Made by a program: the position numbers and the translations under genes
Shown here: one piece after another, positions 1 to 8,402 of the stretch
How positions within the stretch are numbered: the first letter of the stretch is position 1
How the letters are laid out: every line of letters starts with the position of its first letter
Notes under the pieces: generated by a model
Seen by the model: only the letters and a program-made list of their open reading frames with translations
Told to the model about the DNA's origin: nothing
Database searches by the model: none
Assembly: GCA_020634755.1 (NCBI GenBank)
Contig: JACKBC010000020.1
Span: 49,719-113,718, forward strand
Direction: 5' to 3'
From: Caldilineaceae bacterium
GTDB taxonomy: Bacteria; Chloroflexota; Anaerolineae; Caldilineales; Caldilineaceae
Length of the DNA: 64,000 bases

Positions 1-1
1 C

Positions 2-919
2 GCCCGCTACGGCGTTACTTATCAACCCAAGTCATTTCCCAAAAATCCGCTGGTGTTGGGCATTTCGGTCTCCGGCACGGTGGCGCGCACGCGTGAAGCC
101 ATTGCCATTGCGCGCGAAGATGGCGCGCTGACCGTGGCCGTCACCGCCAACCCAGACGCGCCGCTGGCCCAGGCCGCCGAAAAGATGCTCGACTGCACCG
201 TGCCAGACTTTGCCTTTGCGCCCGGCGTGCGCTCCTATCGCATTTCGCTGGTCATGCTCAATTTGCTGGCCATTCGCCTGGCCGAAATTCGCGAGCGGCT
301 GACGCAGGATCAAGCTAATGCGCTGCGCCAGGAGTTGAAAAGCACGGCCGACGCCATGGAAGCTACCATTGCCGCCGTCAATGACAAAGCGCGCGATCTG
401 GCGCAAGCCGTGGCCGAGCAGAAAAACTTTGTCTTTGTGGCCGATGGTCCCAACTATCCCACGGCGCTCTTTAGTGCCGCCAAGGTGCTGGAGGCCGCCG
501 GTCGCCACGCCATGGGCCAAGAGACCGAAGAGTGGGCGCATCTCCAATACTTCGTCAATACCGATCCCACTACGCCAACCTTTGTTATCTCCCCCGGCGG
601 GCGCGGACACGGGCGCGCCGCGGAACTTATGGAGCCGGTGAACCGGGCCGGGCGCACCAGCGTGGCCGTGGTGCCCGAGGGGGATACGGCCATTGCGCCT
701 CACGCCGATTGGGTGCTGCCGGTGGTGGGCAATGTGCGTGAAATTTTTAGCCCCATGGTCTACGCCATTGCCGGTGAACTCTTTGCCGCCCACCTGTCCG
801 ACGCCATTGGCGAGCCCTTCTTCCGCCGTTTTAGCGGCGCCTATGATGTGCAAAATGTCGACGCCGCCATGACCATCCGCAACAGCCAGGTGCTCAGCCG
901 CGCGGATTTGCCCGCCTAA
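2..919 (+). CDS. SIS-domain sugar isomerase/deglycase-like protein (5' truncated by window edge)
   Basis: The frame is open from base 2, so the gene starts before the window. About 305 codons are visible. The protein resembles the two-domain SIS (sugar isomerase) family that includes the isomerase half of GlmS, AgaS and FrlB, enzymes acting on phosphorylated amino or glycated sugars in the cytoplasm. The first SIS domain is cut; its core strand and Ser-rich loop read LGISVSGTVARTREAI near the visible N-terminus. A second SIS domain follows, with the repeat of the fold at about residues 140-260 (FVFVADGPNYPTALFSAAKVLEAA, then the 'HLQYFVNTDP' segment). There is no glutaminase domain in the visible part. 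The exact substrate cannot be told. The downstream neighbour is an insertion sequence, so the operon context to the right is lost. Confidence 0.8.
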   Translation, partial: ARYGVTYQPKSFPKNPLVLGISVSGTVARTREAIAIAREDGALTVAVTANPDAPLAQAAEKMLDCTVPDFAFAPGVRSYRISLVMLNLLAIRLAEIRERLTQDQANALRQELKSTADAMEATIAAVNDKARDLAQAVAEQKNFVFVADGPNYPTALFSAAKVLEAAGRHAMGQETEEWAHLQYFVNTDPTTPTFVISPGGRGHGRAAELMEPVNRAGRTSVAVVPEGDTAIAPHADWVLPVVGNVREIFSPMVYAIAGELFAAHLSDAIGEPFFRRFSGAYDVQNVDAAMTIRNSQVLSRADLPA

Positions 920-954
920 ACTGAGTGTATGGTATATTAGATCACAAAACTGAA

Positions 955-1028
955 GGGGTGATCGGGTGAAGAGGTGACAAGGTGAACGTCACCCAGTCAC
1001 CTTGTCACCCCTTCATCTTGTCATCTTT
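955..1028. repeat. Octamer-repeat inverted array (STRR-like hairpin) after the SIS gene
   Basis: Four consecutive 8-mers built on GGTGA (955-986) are followed two bases later by five consecutive 8-mers built on TCACC/TCATC (989-1028). The two arms are therefore complementary and can form a long hairpin just after the SIS stop codon. It may act as a terminator, though no clean T-run follows. The same 8-mer word recurs once, as a single arm, at 12569-12612. It belongs to the window-wide class described in the findings. Confidence 0.75.
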
Positions 1029-1039
1029 GATTCAAAAGT

Positions 1040-1668
1040 GTAAACCACTACCTCAGGTAGTGGACTAAATAGCGGTTCGACCGATGTATTGGGTAGCCAT
1101 GTAACGGGTATTATGTATCAACCTGGAAGGTGCGAAACTAACAGGAGATACATAATGACCCGTCAATTCAAAAAGCTATCGCATTCGTTGTATGAATGCA
1201 AATATCACGTCGTGTTTTGTCCAAAATATCGATATAAGATTTTGGACACCGAAGTGGCGCAATATATGACGCAGAAGCTCTACGACCTCTGTGGCCAGAA
1301 AAAGGGGGTAGAAATTCTGGAACTGAATGTACAGCCGGACCATGTGCATATAGTGTTGTCGATTCCGCCCAAGTATGCGGTGTCGCAAGTCATTGGCTTT
1401 CTCAAAGGCAAGACGGCCTTGGGCGCCTTTGACCGTTTTCCCGAATTGCGCAAACGGTATTGGGGCCAGCATGTGTGGTCACGCGGCTATTGTGTAAGTA
1501 GCGTCGGCCTAGATGAAGAGCGCATCCGCAAGTATGTCAAGTGGCAGAACAAGCGGGATCAAGACAATGATGCTACACAAGGCAAGTTGTTCGACTAACC
1601 ACTAATCAGTAACAGTGCACCTTCCAGGTGCATCAATTCAAGCCACCGGTTTTACCGGTGGTTGTTGA
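1040..1668 (+). mobile_element. IS200/IS605-family insertion sequence, single-gene (IS200 type)
   Basis: A tnpA gene is bounded by the subterminal hairpins expected for this family instead of terminal inverted repeats. The left hairpin is at 1045-1063, a 9-bp stem CCACTACCT with a one-base centre. The right hairpin is at 1643-1661, an 8-bp stem CCACCGGT with a TTT loop. No tnpB is present. A 13-bp perfect inverted repeat (1121-1133 and 1617-1629) also brackets the transposase frame and could sequester its translation start. The outer limits are estimates; the right end stops about 12-20 bases before the helicase start codon. The element seems intact. Confidence 0.85.
1155..1598 (+). CDS. tnpA: IS200/IS605 family transposase TnpA (HUH Y1 transposase)
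   Basis: This 147-residue single-strand transposase excises and inserts the element through a 5'-phosphotyrosine intermediate. The HUH metal-binding motif is seen as QPDHVHIVLS near residues 61-70. The catalytic Tyr is in the segment WSRGYCVSSVG near residue 115. The length is normal for the family (about 130-155). ATG 1155 was chosen because GGAG lies 7 bases upstream and the protein then begins at the conserved FKKLSHSLYECKYHVVF stretch. An upstream in-frame start at 1089 would add residues with no family match. The gene lies wholly between the two subterminal hairpins. Confidence 0.93.
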   Translation: MTRQFKKLSHSLYECKYHVVFCPKYRYKILDTEVAQYMTQKLYDLCGQKKGVEILELNVQPDHVHIVLSIPPKYAVSQVIGFLKGKTALGAFDRFPELRKRYWGQHVWSRGYCVSSVGLDEERIRKYVKWQNKRDQDNDATQGKLFD

Positions 1669-1680
1669 CTGTGGATTGCT

Positions 1681-3342
1681 ATGTTTCAACTCCGTTCCCA
1701 TCAGCAGCAGGCCGTTGACGCTGCTTTAGACAAACCGCACGGCGGCGTATTAACGGCCGTGATCCCCCCAGGCGGCGGCAAGACCATTTTGGCCTTGGCC
1801 GTGCTGGATGCTCTTTATAAGGCCGGGCGGATTGACTCTGCCCTGGTGTTGACGCCCCGTTTGGGCCTCTGTTCTCAATTTGAGCTGGACTGGAAAACGG
1901 TGCGCACCCATTTTCAGCCCAATGCGTTGGGCGCTATTTTGCATCGGGAAAATAGCGCCATCGATGGTTTGCGCGCCGGGGGCTATGTCACCAGCTATCA
2001 GTCTCTGTGCGCTGACCCCGTGGTGCATCGCCGCTTTGCGCGTCGGCGCGCCAAACGCTTGGCCCTGGTGTGCGATGAGGCCCATTATCTGGGCCAAAAG
2101 CTACACGGCGCTGGTGAGACGACGCAGGCTGCCAAAATCCTTTCCGAGCTGGATGAGTATGCCGCATTCAAGCTGGTCATGACCGGCACGCCCTATCGCT
2201 CGGATGAAAACCCCATTATCTTTGCGCAATATGACCACAATGGCAAGATCGCGGCCGATGTGGAGATCTCTTATGCCGATGGCGTGACGCAAGGGTTTCT
2301 CTGCCCGTTTGACGCCATGCTCTTTGATGGCAAGATGCAGCAGACGCGGCGGCGGCAGCGTCACGGTCGAGCTATCTACGCCACCGAGGAAGTAGAATTG
2401 CGTTATACGTCGCAACAGCTCACCAAGATTGCGGTCGACCCGCAATTCTGGCAGGTGGCGGCGCGCCACGCCTTTGAAAAGGTAAAGGAACTGCAAGAGC
2501 TGTGGCCCCGCTATTGTGGCATTGCCGGCTGCGCTACTCAGGAACATGCCCGTGAAGTGCTGGCCTATCTGGAAGGATTGGGCGCTCGCTGCTTGCTGGC
2601 TGTCTCCGATGACAGCAGCGCACACGATAATCTGCGCGCTTTCAAAATGGGTGGTTGGGATATGCTGGTAACGGTGGGGATGGCCCACGTGGGGTATGAC
2701 TATAAACCGATTGCCGTAGCCGCCGTGCTCAGCGGCGTGCGCGAATTCAACTGGCTGGATCAATTTACCATGCGTGCGGGCCGCGTCGTGCCCAATCGCC
2801 CCCGCGCCGAGCAGACGGCCTGGATCTACGGCATGAATGATCTGGCCATGCGCCGCTATGTAAATGACAAGCGCAGTGAAGCCAGCCGCGCCATTAAGCT
2901 GTTGGAAGAGATGGCGCCACCCACAGGCGATGCGAGCGAGGGCGCCGGTGATCAAGGGCCTAGTCTGCTCTACCACGGCGTGACGCTGGAGAGCATCTCC
3001 GGCATTGGCTTTGGGCATAATGGCTACATGGCCGAGCTGGATGAAGAAGAAGGCGCGCCCCTAACGGACAAGGAACTGCGCGAGAACTTGCGTCGTCGCC
3101 GCCAGGGGTTGGTGAGCCATTATGCGGCCAAGCACTTTGGCCAAGTCAATGGTGAGACCATTCGCAAGGTAAATGCGCTGCTGTTGACCCGCTATGGCAA
3201 GCCCGTGAACCAATGTGCGCCCGAAGAGCTGACCGCCCAGATCACATGGCTGGAAGGTGAATTGGGGCCCATGCCGGAAGAGGAGGATGAAGAGCCCTAT
3301 TCGGATTCAGAGTCGCTCTATGTGCAGGGCACGTTATTTTAA
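1681..3342 (+). CDS. DEAD/DEAH-box superfamily 2 helicase-like ATPase
   Basis: A 553-residue cytoplasmic SF2 helicase/translocase. Visible motifs are Walker A PPGGGKT (residues 29-35), motif Ib TSYQS (about 104-108), Walker B DEAH (132-135), motif III MTGTPYR (about 176) and motif VI QFTMRAGRV (about 361). It is therefore likely to hydrolyse ATP and move on nucleic acid. The last 110 residues (RRRRQGLVSHYAAKHFGQVNGETIRKVNALL...) form a small helical tail not typical of UvrB, RecG or Cas3. Such stand-alone helicases are often found in mobile or defence regions. The IS200 element ends only about 12-20 bases before the ATG, and no ribosome-binding site is visible there, so the native promoter may have been displaced or the N-terminus altered. 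No partner gene is adjacent. Confidence 0.8.
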   Translation: MFQLRSHQQQAVDAALDKPHGGVLTAVIPPGGGKTILALAVLDALYKAGRIDSALVLTPRLGLCSQFELDWKTVRTHFQPNALGAILHRENSAIDGLRAGGYVTSYQSLCADPVVHRRFARRRAKRLALVCDEAHYLGQKLHGAGETTQAAKILSELDEYAAFKLVMTGTPYRSDENPIIFAQYDHNGKIAADVEISYADGVTQGFLCPFDAMLFDGKMQQTRRRQRHGRAIYATEEVELRYTSQQLTKIAVDPQFWQVAARHAFEKVKELQELWPRYCGIAGCATQEHAREVLAYLEGLGARCLLAVSDDSSAHDNLRAFKMGGWDMLVTVGMAHVGYDYKPIAVAAVLSGVREFNWLDQFTMRAGRVVPNRPRAEQTAWIYGMNDLAMRRYVNDKRSEASRAIKLLEEMAPPTGDASEGAGDQGPSLLYHGVTLESISGIGFGHNGYMAELDEEEGAPLTDKELRENLRRRRQGLVSHYAAKHFGQVNGETIRKVNALLLTRYGKPVNQCAPEELTAQITWLEGELGPMPEEEDEEPYSDSESLYVQGTLF

Positions 3343-3379
3343 ATGTGAAATGTGTATCTTGAGGTCTGGTTGAACCCAA

Positions 3380-3445
3380 ATAAAATGCGATTCAAAAAAG
3401 TCCGGTTGGCCAAAGCCAACCGGACTTTTTTGAATCGCATTTATT
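3380..3445. terminator. Bidirectional rho-independent terminator between convergent genes
   Basis: Nearly perfect arms of about 30 bp surround a 4-base CAAA loop (3411-3414), with a GTCCGGTTGGC core flanked by A-runs on one side and T-runs on the other. It sits between the helicase (plus) and the first cytochrome gene (minus), as expected for a shared terminator. Only one base is unpaired across the arms. Confidence 0.93.
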
Positions 3446-3459
3446 GGATTTTTAATGCG

Positions 3460-5637
3460 CTATTGCTCTTGATCTGCAAATGAGTGGCAGTCCAAACACG
3501 CTTCATTGCCGTACGCCTGGTGGTCAAAGGGCGCCGGTGAAATCCCGCTATCCGCGGCGTGACAGGCCACGCAATCGTTATTACCCGCCAATGAATGCGA
3601 CACAATGAGCAGCGCGCTATCAGCCTGTGTCGATTCTGCGGCGGCGGCCGTAGGTGTTTCCGCTGCGTCAGTTGTTGCTTCTGGCGTGCCCTGGTCAGCT
3701 GCTTCTGGCGTGGACGTTGCCTCTGCTTCCGCTGTGGTGGTTGCTTCGGCCGTCACAGCGTCTGTCGCTGCGTCGGTCGCGGCGGCAGTAGGTTCAACGG
3801 TTGCTGCCGCGGTGGGCGGCAACGGTGTGGCTGTGGGCGCTGGCGTGGGTGTGTCCGGTTCCGGCGTGGGCGTGGATGTTGACTCCAGCGCTGAGAGCGG
3901 CACCAGATTGGGCGCCAGATGATGACAATCGCCACAGTCTGTGTTAGCAAACCCGCTGTGCGTAACCGGCGCCGGCGCAATGTTGCCACCCACGGCGTGG
4001 CAATCCAAACAGTTCTCATTGCCTTCCAGCGTGTGCACAATGAGAGGAATCACCGTTGTGGTGGGCGTGGGAGCCAGCGGCGTGGGCGAGCTTTCGGCCA
4101 ACACATCTGCGCTCAGTTCATGGCAGTCGGTGCATTCGGCGTCGGTATAATCGACGTGATCGCCAGGATAGGCGAATTGTTTTTCCAGACCGTGACAAAG
4201 CTCGCACTGCATGACTTCAGTCAGCGGATGGGGAATTTTGGGCAGCCGCCGCGTCTCTTCTTGCCGCTGTGGGGCGACTAAGGCCAGAACGGCCGGACTA
4301 TTAATGTCCAGATATTTCCAATCGGTGGCGTGGCAGGCGCTGTTGCTACAGGTGCTGCTGTTGTCGCTGCCACCCGGATTATTGACTGTGTGACAATCGT
4401 CACACGTGGCGTCAAATTCAAAGCGATGTTGGGCCAGCCAATAGCTGCTTTGGTGCGATTCGGGCGCTTCGCTAATCGAGCGGTTGGCAAGCTGCACCGG
4501 CGTATCAGGTTGCACCACTTGCGGCATGGCGTGGCAAAGATTGCATTCGGCTGGAATCGCCTGGCCGTCTGTGCTTAGATGCGACCCATCGTGACAGCGG
4601 AAGCAACCGGGAAAATCCAGATGGCCCGTATTTTCGGGATAGGTATCCCAGTACACATTCATGTGGGGGAACTGGGTTTCCTGATAAATCCGCTGCAGCT
4701 CGGTGACGGTTTGCTCGATATCGGCTTGGCGGGTCGTCGCGATTTCACTGTATTCACTGTTATAGTAATCGTGAATGGTGGTGGCAATGGTGCTGAGCGC
4801 CTCTTCATCGGAGGCATAGCGCTGATCCAATACGGCTGCACCTTGCGCCTTGACGCCCGGCAAATCGGTGGGAATAAAGCCGTGCGACATGGCGGTGTCA
4901 ATGGCGCGATCCGGCCGTTTGACCGAGTGACCTTCGCGGCTGTGGCAGTCGATGCAATCCATCTGCACTTTTTCCGCCTCTGCATTTTGCCAGGTGGCGG
5001 GGTCGGCTTCGGCATCAACATATTCTACCAGTTGGCCATCTTTTTCAATTTGCACCCACGGAATTTCCTGACGGAAATCGTCAGTCGCCACAAAATAGAC
5101 GGAGTTGTTCACGTGCCAGTGGGCGCCCGTACTGCGGGCAGCCAATTCATCGCCACTTTGCTCCACTTTCATGGCCAGCAACAACTGGGTCAACGAGTTG
5201 TCTTCGTCTAGCCCATAACGATTTTCCACCACCAGCTTGGATGGATGTAGCAGATCGGTGGAATGGCAATTTTCACAGATCTCTTTGGTGGTGCGCATGG
5301 TGTGGCGCGCCGAAGCCAGGGGACGGCTATAGAGCTGGAGCGGCAGCGTCCACAAATAGCGCACGGCGGTTATTTTGTAGTAGAGTTGATGTTGGATGCC
5401 GCTACCAATGTGGCACGAACCGCAATCTACATTGGCATGGGCCGATATGGCGTGGGTGTCGATCTCGGGCTCCATGACCGTGTGACACGTGGAGCAAAAC
5501 TCAGTCGATTCAGTATAGTGAACGCCTTCTACTGATGCGACAAAAAAGATAAACAAAAAGATGACTGCGAATAGCGAGCCCCATAATATTCGATTGCGGC
5601 GTTGTGGATTACGCCATAGCTGGCGAAGACTTCGCAT
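3460..5637 (-). CDS. NapC/NirT-like membrane-anchored 14-haem cytochrome c
   Basis: 725 residues. A single membrane segment (about residues 17-36, WGSLFAVIFLFIFFVAS) is followed directly by the first haem motif, the arrangement of NapC/NirT/NrfH quinol-oxidising cytochromes. I count 13 CXXCH motifs plus one CX4CH (CSNSACH). Four lie in the first third, six in the middle, then two pairs, the last pair after a Thr/Pro/Ala-rich linker of about 90 residues. This domain should sit outside the membrane and pass electrons from quinol to an extracytoplasmic partner. It lies 102 bp after the second multihaem gene, in the same direction with a hairpin between, so the two probably act together. It is far longer than NapC (about 200 residues, 4 haems). 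The terminal partner is unknown. Confidence 0.87.
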   Translation of the reverse strand: MRSLRQLWRNPQRRNRILWGSLFAVIFLFIFFVASVEGVHYTESTEFCSTCHTVMEPEIDTHAISAHANVDCGSCHIGSGIQHQLYYKITAVRYLWTLPLQLYSRPLASARHTMRTTKEICENCHSTDLLHPSKLVVENRYGLDEDNSLTQLLLAMKVEQSGDELAARSTGAHWHVNNSVYFVATDDFRQEIPWVQIEKDGQLVEYVDAEADPATWQNAEAEKVQMDCIDCHSREGHSVKRPDRAIDTAMSHGFIPTDLPGVKAQGAAVLDQRYASDEEALSTIATTIHDYYNSEYSEIATTRQADIEQTVTELQRIYQETQFPHMNVYWDTYPENTGHLDFPGCFRCHDGSHLSTDGQAIPAECNLCHAMPQVVQPDTPVQLANRSISEAPESHQSSYWLAQHRFEFDATCDDCHTVNNPGGSDNSSTCSNSACHATDWKYLDINSPAVLALVAPQRQEETRRLPKIPHPLTEVMQCELCHGLEKQFAYPGDHVDYTDAECTDCHELSADVLAESSPTPLAPTPTTTVIPLIVHTLEGNENCLDCHAVGGNIAPAPVTHSGFANTDCGDCHHLAPNLVPLSALESTSTPTPEPDTPTPAPTATPLPPTAAATVEPTAAATDAATDAVTAEATTTAEAEATSTPEAADQGTPEATTDAAETPTAAAAESTQADSALLIVSHSLAGNNDCVACHAADSGISPAPFDHQAYGNEACLDCHSFADQEQ

Positions 5638-5670
5638 AGAAGATTAGCTGCTTTCAATCCGTTTTGGACA

Positions 5671-5709
5671 ACAAAACCTGTCAGGTCTTTCAGACCCGAC
5701 AGGTTTTGT
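5671..5709. terminator. Stem-loop between the two cytochrome genes
   Basis: A 12-bp perfect stem (ACAAAACCTGTC at 5671-5682 with its complement at 5698-5709) has a shorter inner pairing AGGTCT/AGACCC. It lies between the stop of the 10-haem gene and the start of the 14-haem gene. It could stop part of the transcription and set a lower level for the downstream gene, or protect the upstream mRNA. Confidence 0.7.
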
Positions 5710-5739
5710 TACCATATACGATATCATGTCATCAAACGT

Positions 5740-8010
5740 TTAAGGACGAGTAAGATTGGCTACGGCTTCCGAGCCGCCGATGGCCTCTAGGCTGTCATAG
5801 AGAACCTGCAAAATATATTTGCCGTTGTGGGCAAACGCGCCGGGGTCCTTGGCTACATATTGGTAGTTATAGGCTGCCCGCAGCAATGTGGGCGTCCAGT
5901 TGGCGTAGCGATTGTCGCTGTTGAGTTCGTCGGCATCAAACTCACCGTTTTTGTTTACGTCCACATACCAATACGGATAGTTCTGTGGCGCATAGACAAT
6001 CGGCGCACCCGCTACGTCGGCGCCATACGTTTGAATCGCCGCGCCCAACATTTCGTGAACAGTGGCAATTTCTCCCGCCAGCCCCTCAGTTACGTCGCCA
6101 TCGCCATCCCAGTCGGTCACATCATCTTCATCGCGAATTTGCGTCACGTCTTCCGTATCATGGCACTCGGCACATTCCTGCACCTGTACTTTAAGCTCGT
6201 GGGCCGTGTGACATTCAACACAGGTGTCGAAACTCTTGCGATGCTCATTGCGCCCCACGTACTCTTTGCCGTCATACTGATAGGCGCCGCTGGCCTCGCC
6301 GCCAAAGACGGTGGCCCCCGCCGCAAAGTAGTGCGGATTCAGGAAGCGCAACGCATCCGATACGTCATCGTCACCCACTTTGGCGCGGATAATCGCCGCG
6401 TTGACGCTAAAGGTGGATTCGCGCCCCTGGTGACAGTTGAGACAGAGATTGCTCTTGGGGTCGTCAAAGCTCAATGTGGCGCCGCTGGGGAACTGTACCT
6501 CGGGCGACTCGCGCAGGGTAAATTCCTGCAGGTCAGAGTGGCAGGTGGTGCAGGCCAACGAATCTGTGACTTTCTGCTTGATGTTTACGCCGTTTTCCAG
6601 GAAGAAGGGCAGCCCATCGGCATTGTGACACTTGGCGCAATCGGCGGGCGTATTGCCATCTTCCTCTTCTTGGAAGTGCATAAACGCTTCCACATTGGGA
6701 TTAAAGTGGCCGGCATCGTCACGCGCGGCCATGCTCATATCGACAGCCGGATTGGCCATGGCCTCATTGAGCGACTGAATTGAATCATGGAGCAACTCAA
6801 TATGATATTTGGCGTTGTGGGCAAAAGCGCCCGGATCTTTAAGCGACGTTTGATAGTTGTAGGCCGCTTCTAGCAAGCGCGGCGTCCAAGCCTTGTAGGC
6901 ATTGTCACGAATCGCCTCATCGTCGCTCGCTTCGCCATCCTCATTGGTATCCACGAAGAAGTATGGATAGGAAGCCGAATTGTAAGCAATGGGCGACTCG
7001 TTTACGCTGCTGGCGTATGCCTGCATGGCCGTCATCAAATTGGTGCGCAAACCATCCAGTTCATAGTAAATGCCCTCTTCAATGTCGCCATCCCCATCGT
7101 AGTCGCGCAGCGAGCCCTGCATGCGCACGTCGTGCAAATCCTCGACGCTGGCCACGCCATCATGACAGGTGGCGCAAACTTCGACCTTGACCTCCAGCGA
7201 ATGGGGCTGGTGACAATCGGTACATGAATCAATGCCGCCTGCGTGATTGAATTTGGGCTGATAAGGCAGATCGGGATACTGGAAGCCGCCGTGGGTTTCG
7301 CTGCCATACAGCGATGCCGCTGCCGCATAGTAGTGAATGTTGATAAAGCCCAGATCTTCGCTCTTGGCATCTGGATGCTCGGCCAGACCGGCCTCTTCCA
7401 CAGCGGCTGTTACATCTAAGCCCGAGGCGCGGCCCTGGTGACAAACCATGCAGCGCGCCGACTTGCCCAGATCGGTGATTTCGATGCCAGAAGGGAAGGT
7501 CACGCTGGTAAGTTGTGAGGCCGCGTCGTTGTGACAGGCCACACATTCAACCGTCGTTCCGGTAGGATGGCTCTGGTTTACCACGCCGGCTTCACTGCCA
7601 TCAGCGCCCAGATAGTCTTGATAGCCCGGCGTGCTGTGGCATCTGGCACAGGTTTCCGGCACCACTGGCGGATCATCTTCATTCCAGTGGTTAAATGCTT
7701 CGGCGCTGGTATCGGCATGCGGAGAATTCAGCCACACATTTAGAAACGGCGTTTCTATAACGTGCTCAGACATGGAAGCATCTTCGGCCGCCTCTGTTGC
7801 TGCCGGCGCTTCTTCCGCCGGAGCGGCTTCTTCGGTTGGTGCGGCGGTTGGTTCCTCGGCTGGTTCGGCGGTTGCTTCCTCTTCGGCGGCCGGTGTCGCT
7901 GTGGCATCCTGAGCCACCGGCATAGCCTGAACGCTGGACGCAAAAGTCGCCACCGCCAGCAAACCAATAACAACGAGGAATACCCCCAACACGTAATATC
8001 GGCGATTCAT
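5740..8010 (-). CDS. Secreted 10-haem cytochrome c with internal duplication and EF-hand-like loops
   Basis: 756 residues. An N-terminal signal peptide or anchor (about residues 5-28, ending SSVQA) leads into an acidic Ala/Pro/Glu-rich linker (about 30-80). The rest is two homologous halves, each with five CXXCH motifs: CARCH, CVACH, CMVCH, CTDCH, CATCH, then CAKCH, CTTCH, CLNCH, CVECH, CAECH. Each half ends with Asp-rich loops of Ca-binding type (DYDGDGDIEEG, DTNEDGEASDDE; DWDGDGDVTEG, DVNKNGEFDADE) and the shared block WTPxLLxAAYNYQxxxKDPGAFAHN. It probably works as an extracytoplasmic electron carrier or terminal cytochrome for the NapC-like protein downstream. AAGGAGGG 6 bases before the ATG supports the start. 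Electron acceptor unknown. Confidence 0.87.
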   Translation of the reverse strand: MNRRYYVLGVFLVVIGLLAVATFASSVQAMPVAQDATATPAAEEEATAEPAEEPTAAPTEEAAPAEEAPAATEAAEDASMSEHVIETPFLNVWLNSPHADTSAEAFNHWNEDDPPVVPETCARCHSTPGYQDYLGADGSEAGVVNQSHPTGTTVECVACHNDAASQLTSVTFPSGIEITDLGKSARCMVCHQGRASGLDVTAAVEEAGLAEHPDAKSEDLGFINIHYYAAAASLYGSETHGGFQYPDLPYQPKFNHAGGIDSCTDCHQPHSLEVKVEVCATCHDGVASVEDLHDVRMQGSLRDYDGDGDIEEGIYYELDGLRTNLMTAMQAYASSVNESPIAYNSASYPYFFVDTNEDGEASDDEAIRDNAYKAWTPRLLEAAYNYQTSLKDPGAFAHNAKYHIELLHDSIQSLNEAMANPAVDMSMAARDDAGHFNPNVEAFMHFQEEEDGNTPADCAKCHNADGLPFFLENGVNIKQKVTDSLACTTCHSDLQEFTLRESPEVQFPSGATLSFDDPKSNLCLNCHQGRESTFSVNAAIIRAKVGDDDVSDALRFLNPHYFAAGATVFGGEASGAYQYDGKEYVGRNEHRKSFDTCVECHTAHELKVQVQECAECHDTEDVTQIRDEDDVTDWDGDGDVTEGLAGEIATVHEMLGAAIQTYGADVAGAPIVYAPQNYPYWYVDVNKNGEFDADELNSDNRYANWTPTLLRAAYNYQYVAKDPGAFAHNGKYILQVLYDSLEAIGGSEAVANLTRP

Positions 8011-8402
8011 AGACCCTCCTTGTGAAAACGCGCGGTTGAGTTGGTGGATTATTAATGGGAGCCGAACTAAGAAAATTGAATTATGACTGAAGCGTTTCTA
8101 TGAAAATCATCATTTCATTGCTGCAAACAAAAATCGTTACAAATGAAACATGCTTTTTCGTAGAGCCTATTTCTGAAGTGTTAATGCGTACGTTGTGCGC
8201 TTTTGCAAATAGATAAAGTCCGCTAGCGGAGTACGGACTCTGCGCATTTGCCTAACTATTGTAGCATACATTACTATGCCCTGCAACATGACAAAATTGC
8301 AAATATTCATATTCCTGACGCCCGAATGACAGGAAATTGCATATGCCGTGGTGCAACACTAACCACAACGCTAATCTTACGGTACAAAAAAGGAGCATCA
8401 AT
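8011..8402. promoter_or_regulatory. Intergenic region upstream of the divergent cytochrome and AhpD-like genes
   Basis: 392 bp without a credible gene. It must hold the promoters of the minus-strand cytochrome unit and of the plus-strand AhpD-like gene. A stem-loop GTCCG...CGGAC near 8218-8240, with outer GCAAAT/ATTTGC pairing (8205-8252), is the only clear structure. I cannot point to a convincing -35/-10 pair. Confidence 0.5.

Noticed and set aside
1681..3342. Cas3 or type I restriction HsdR subunit
   Set aside because: No HD nuclease domain, no endonuclease domain, no HsdM/S or cas partners; the motifs support only a generic SF2 ATPase.
3595..5535. Plus-strand open frames opposite the 14-haem cytochrome
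   Set aside because: The minus frame contains 14 haem motifs in order; the plus frames are low-complexity Cys/Arg/Val shadows.
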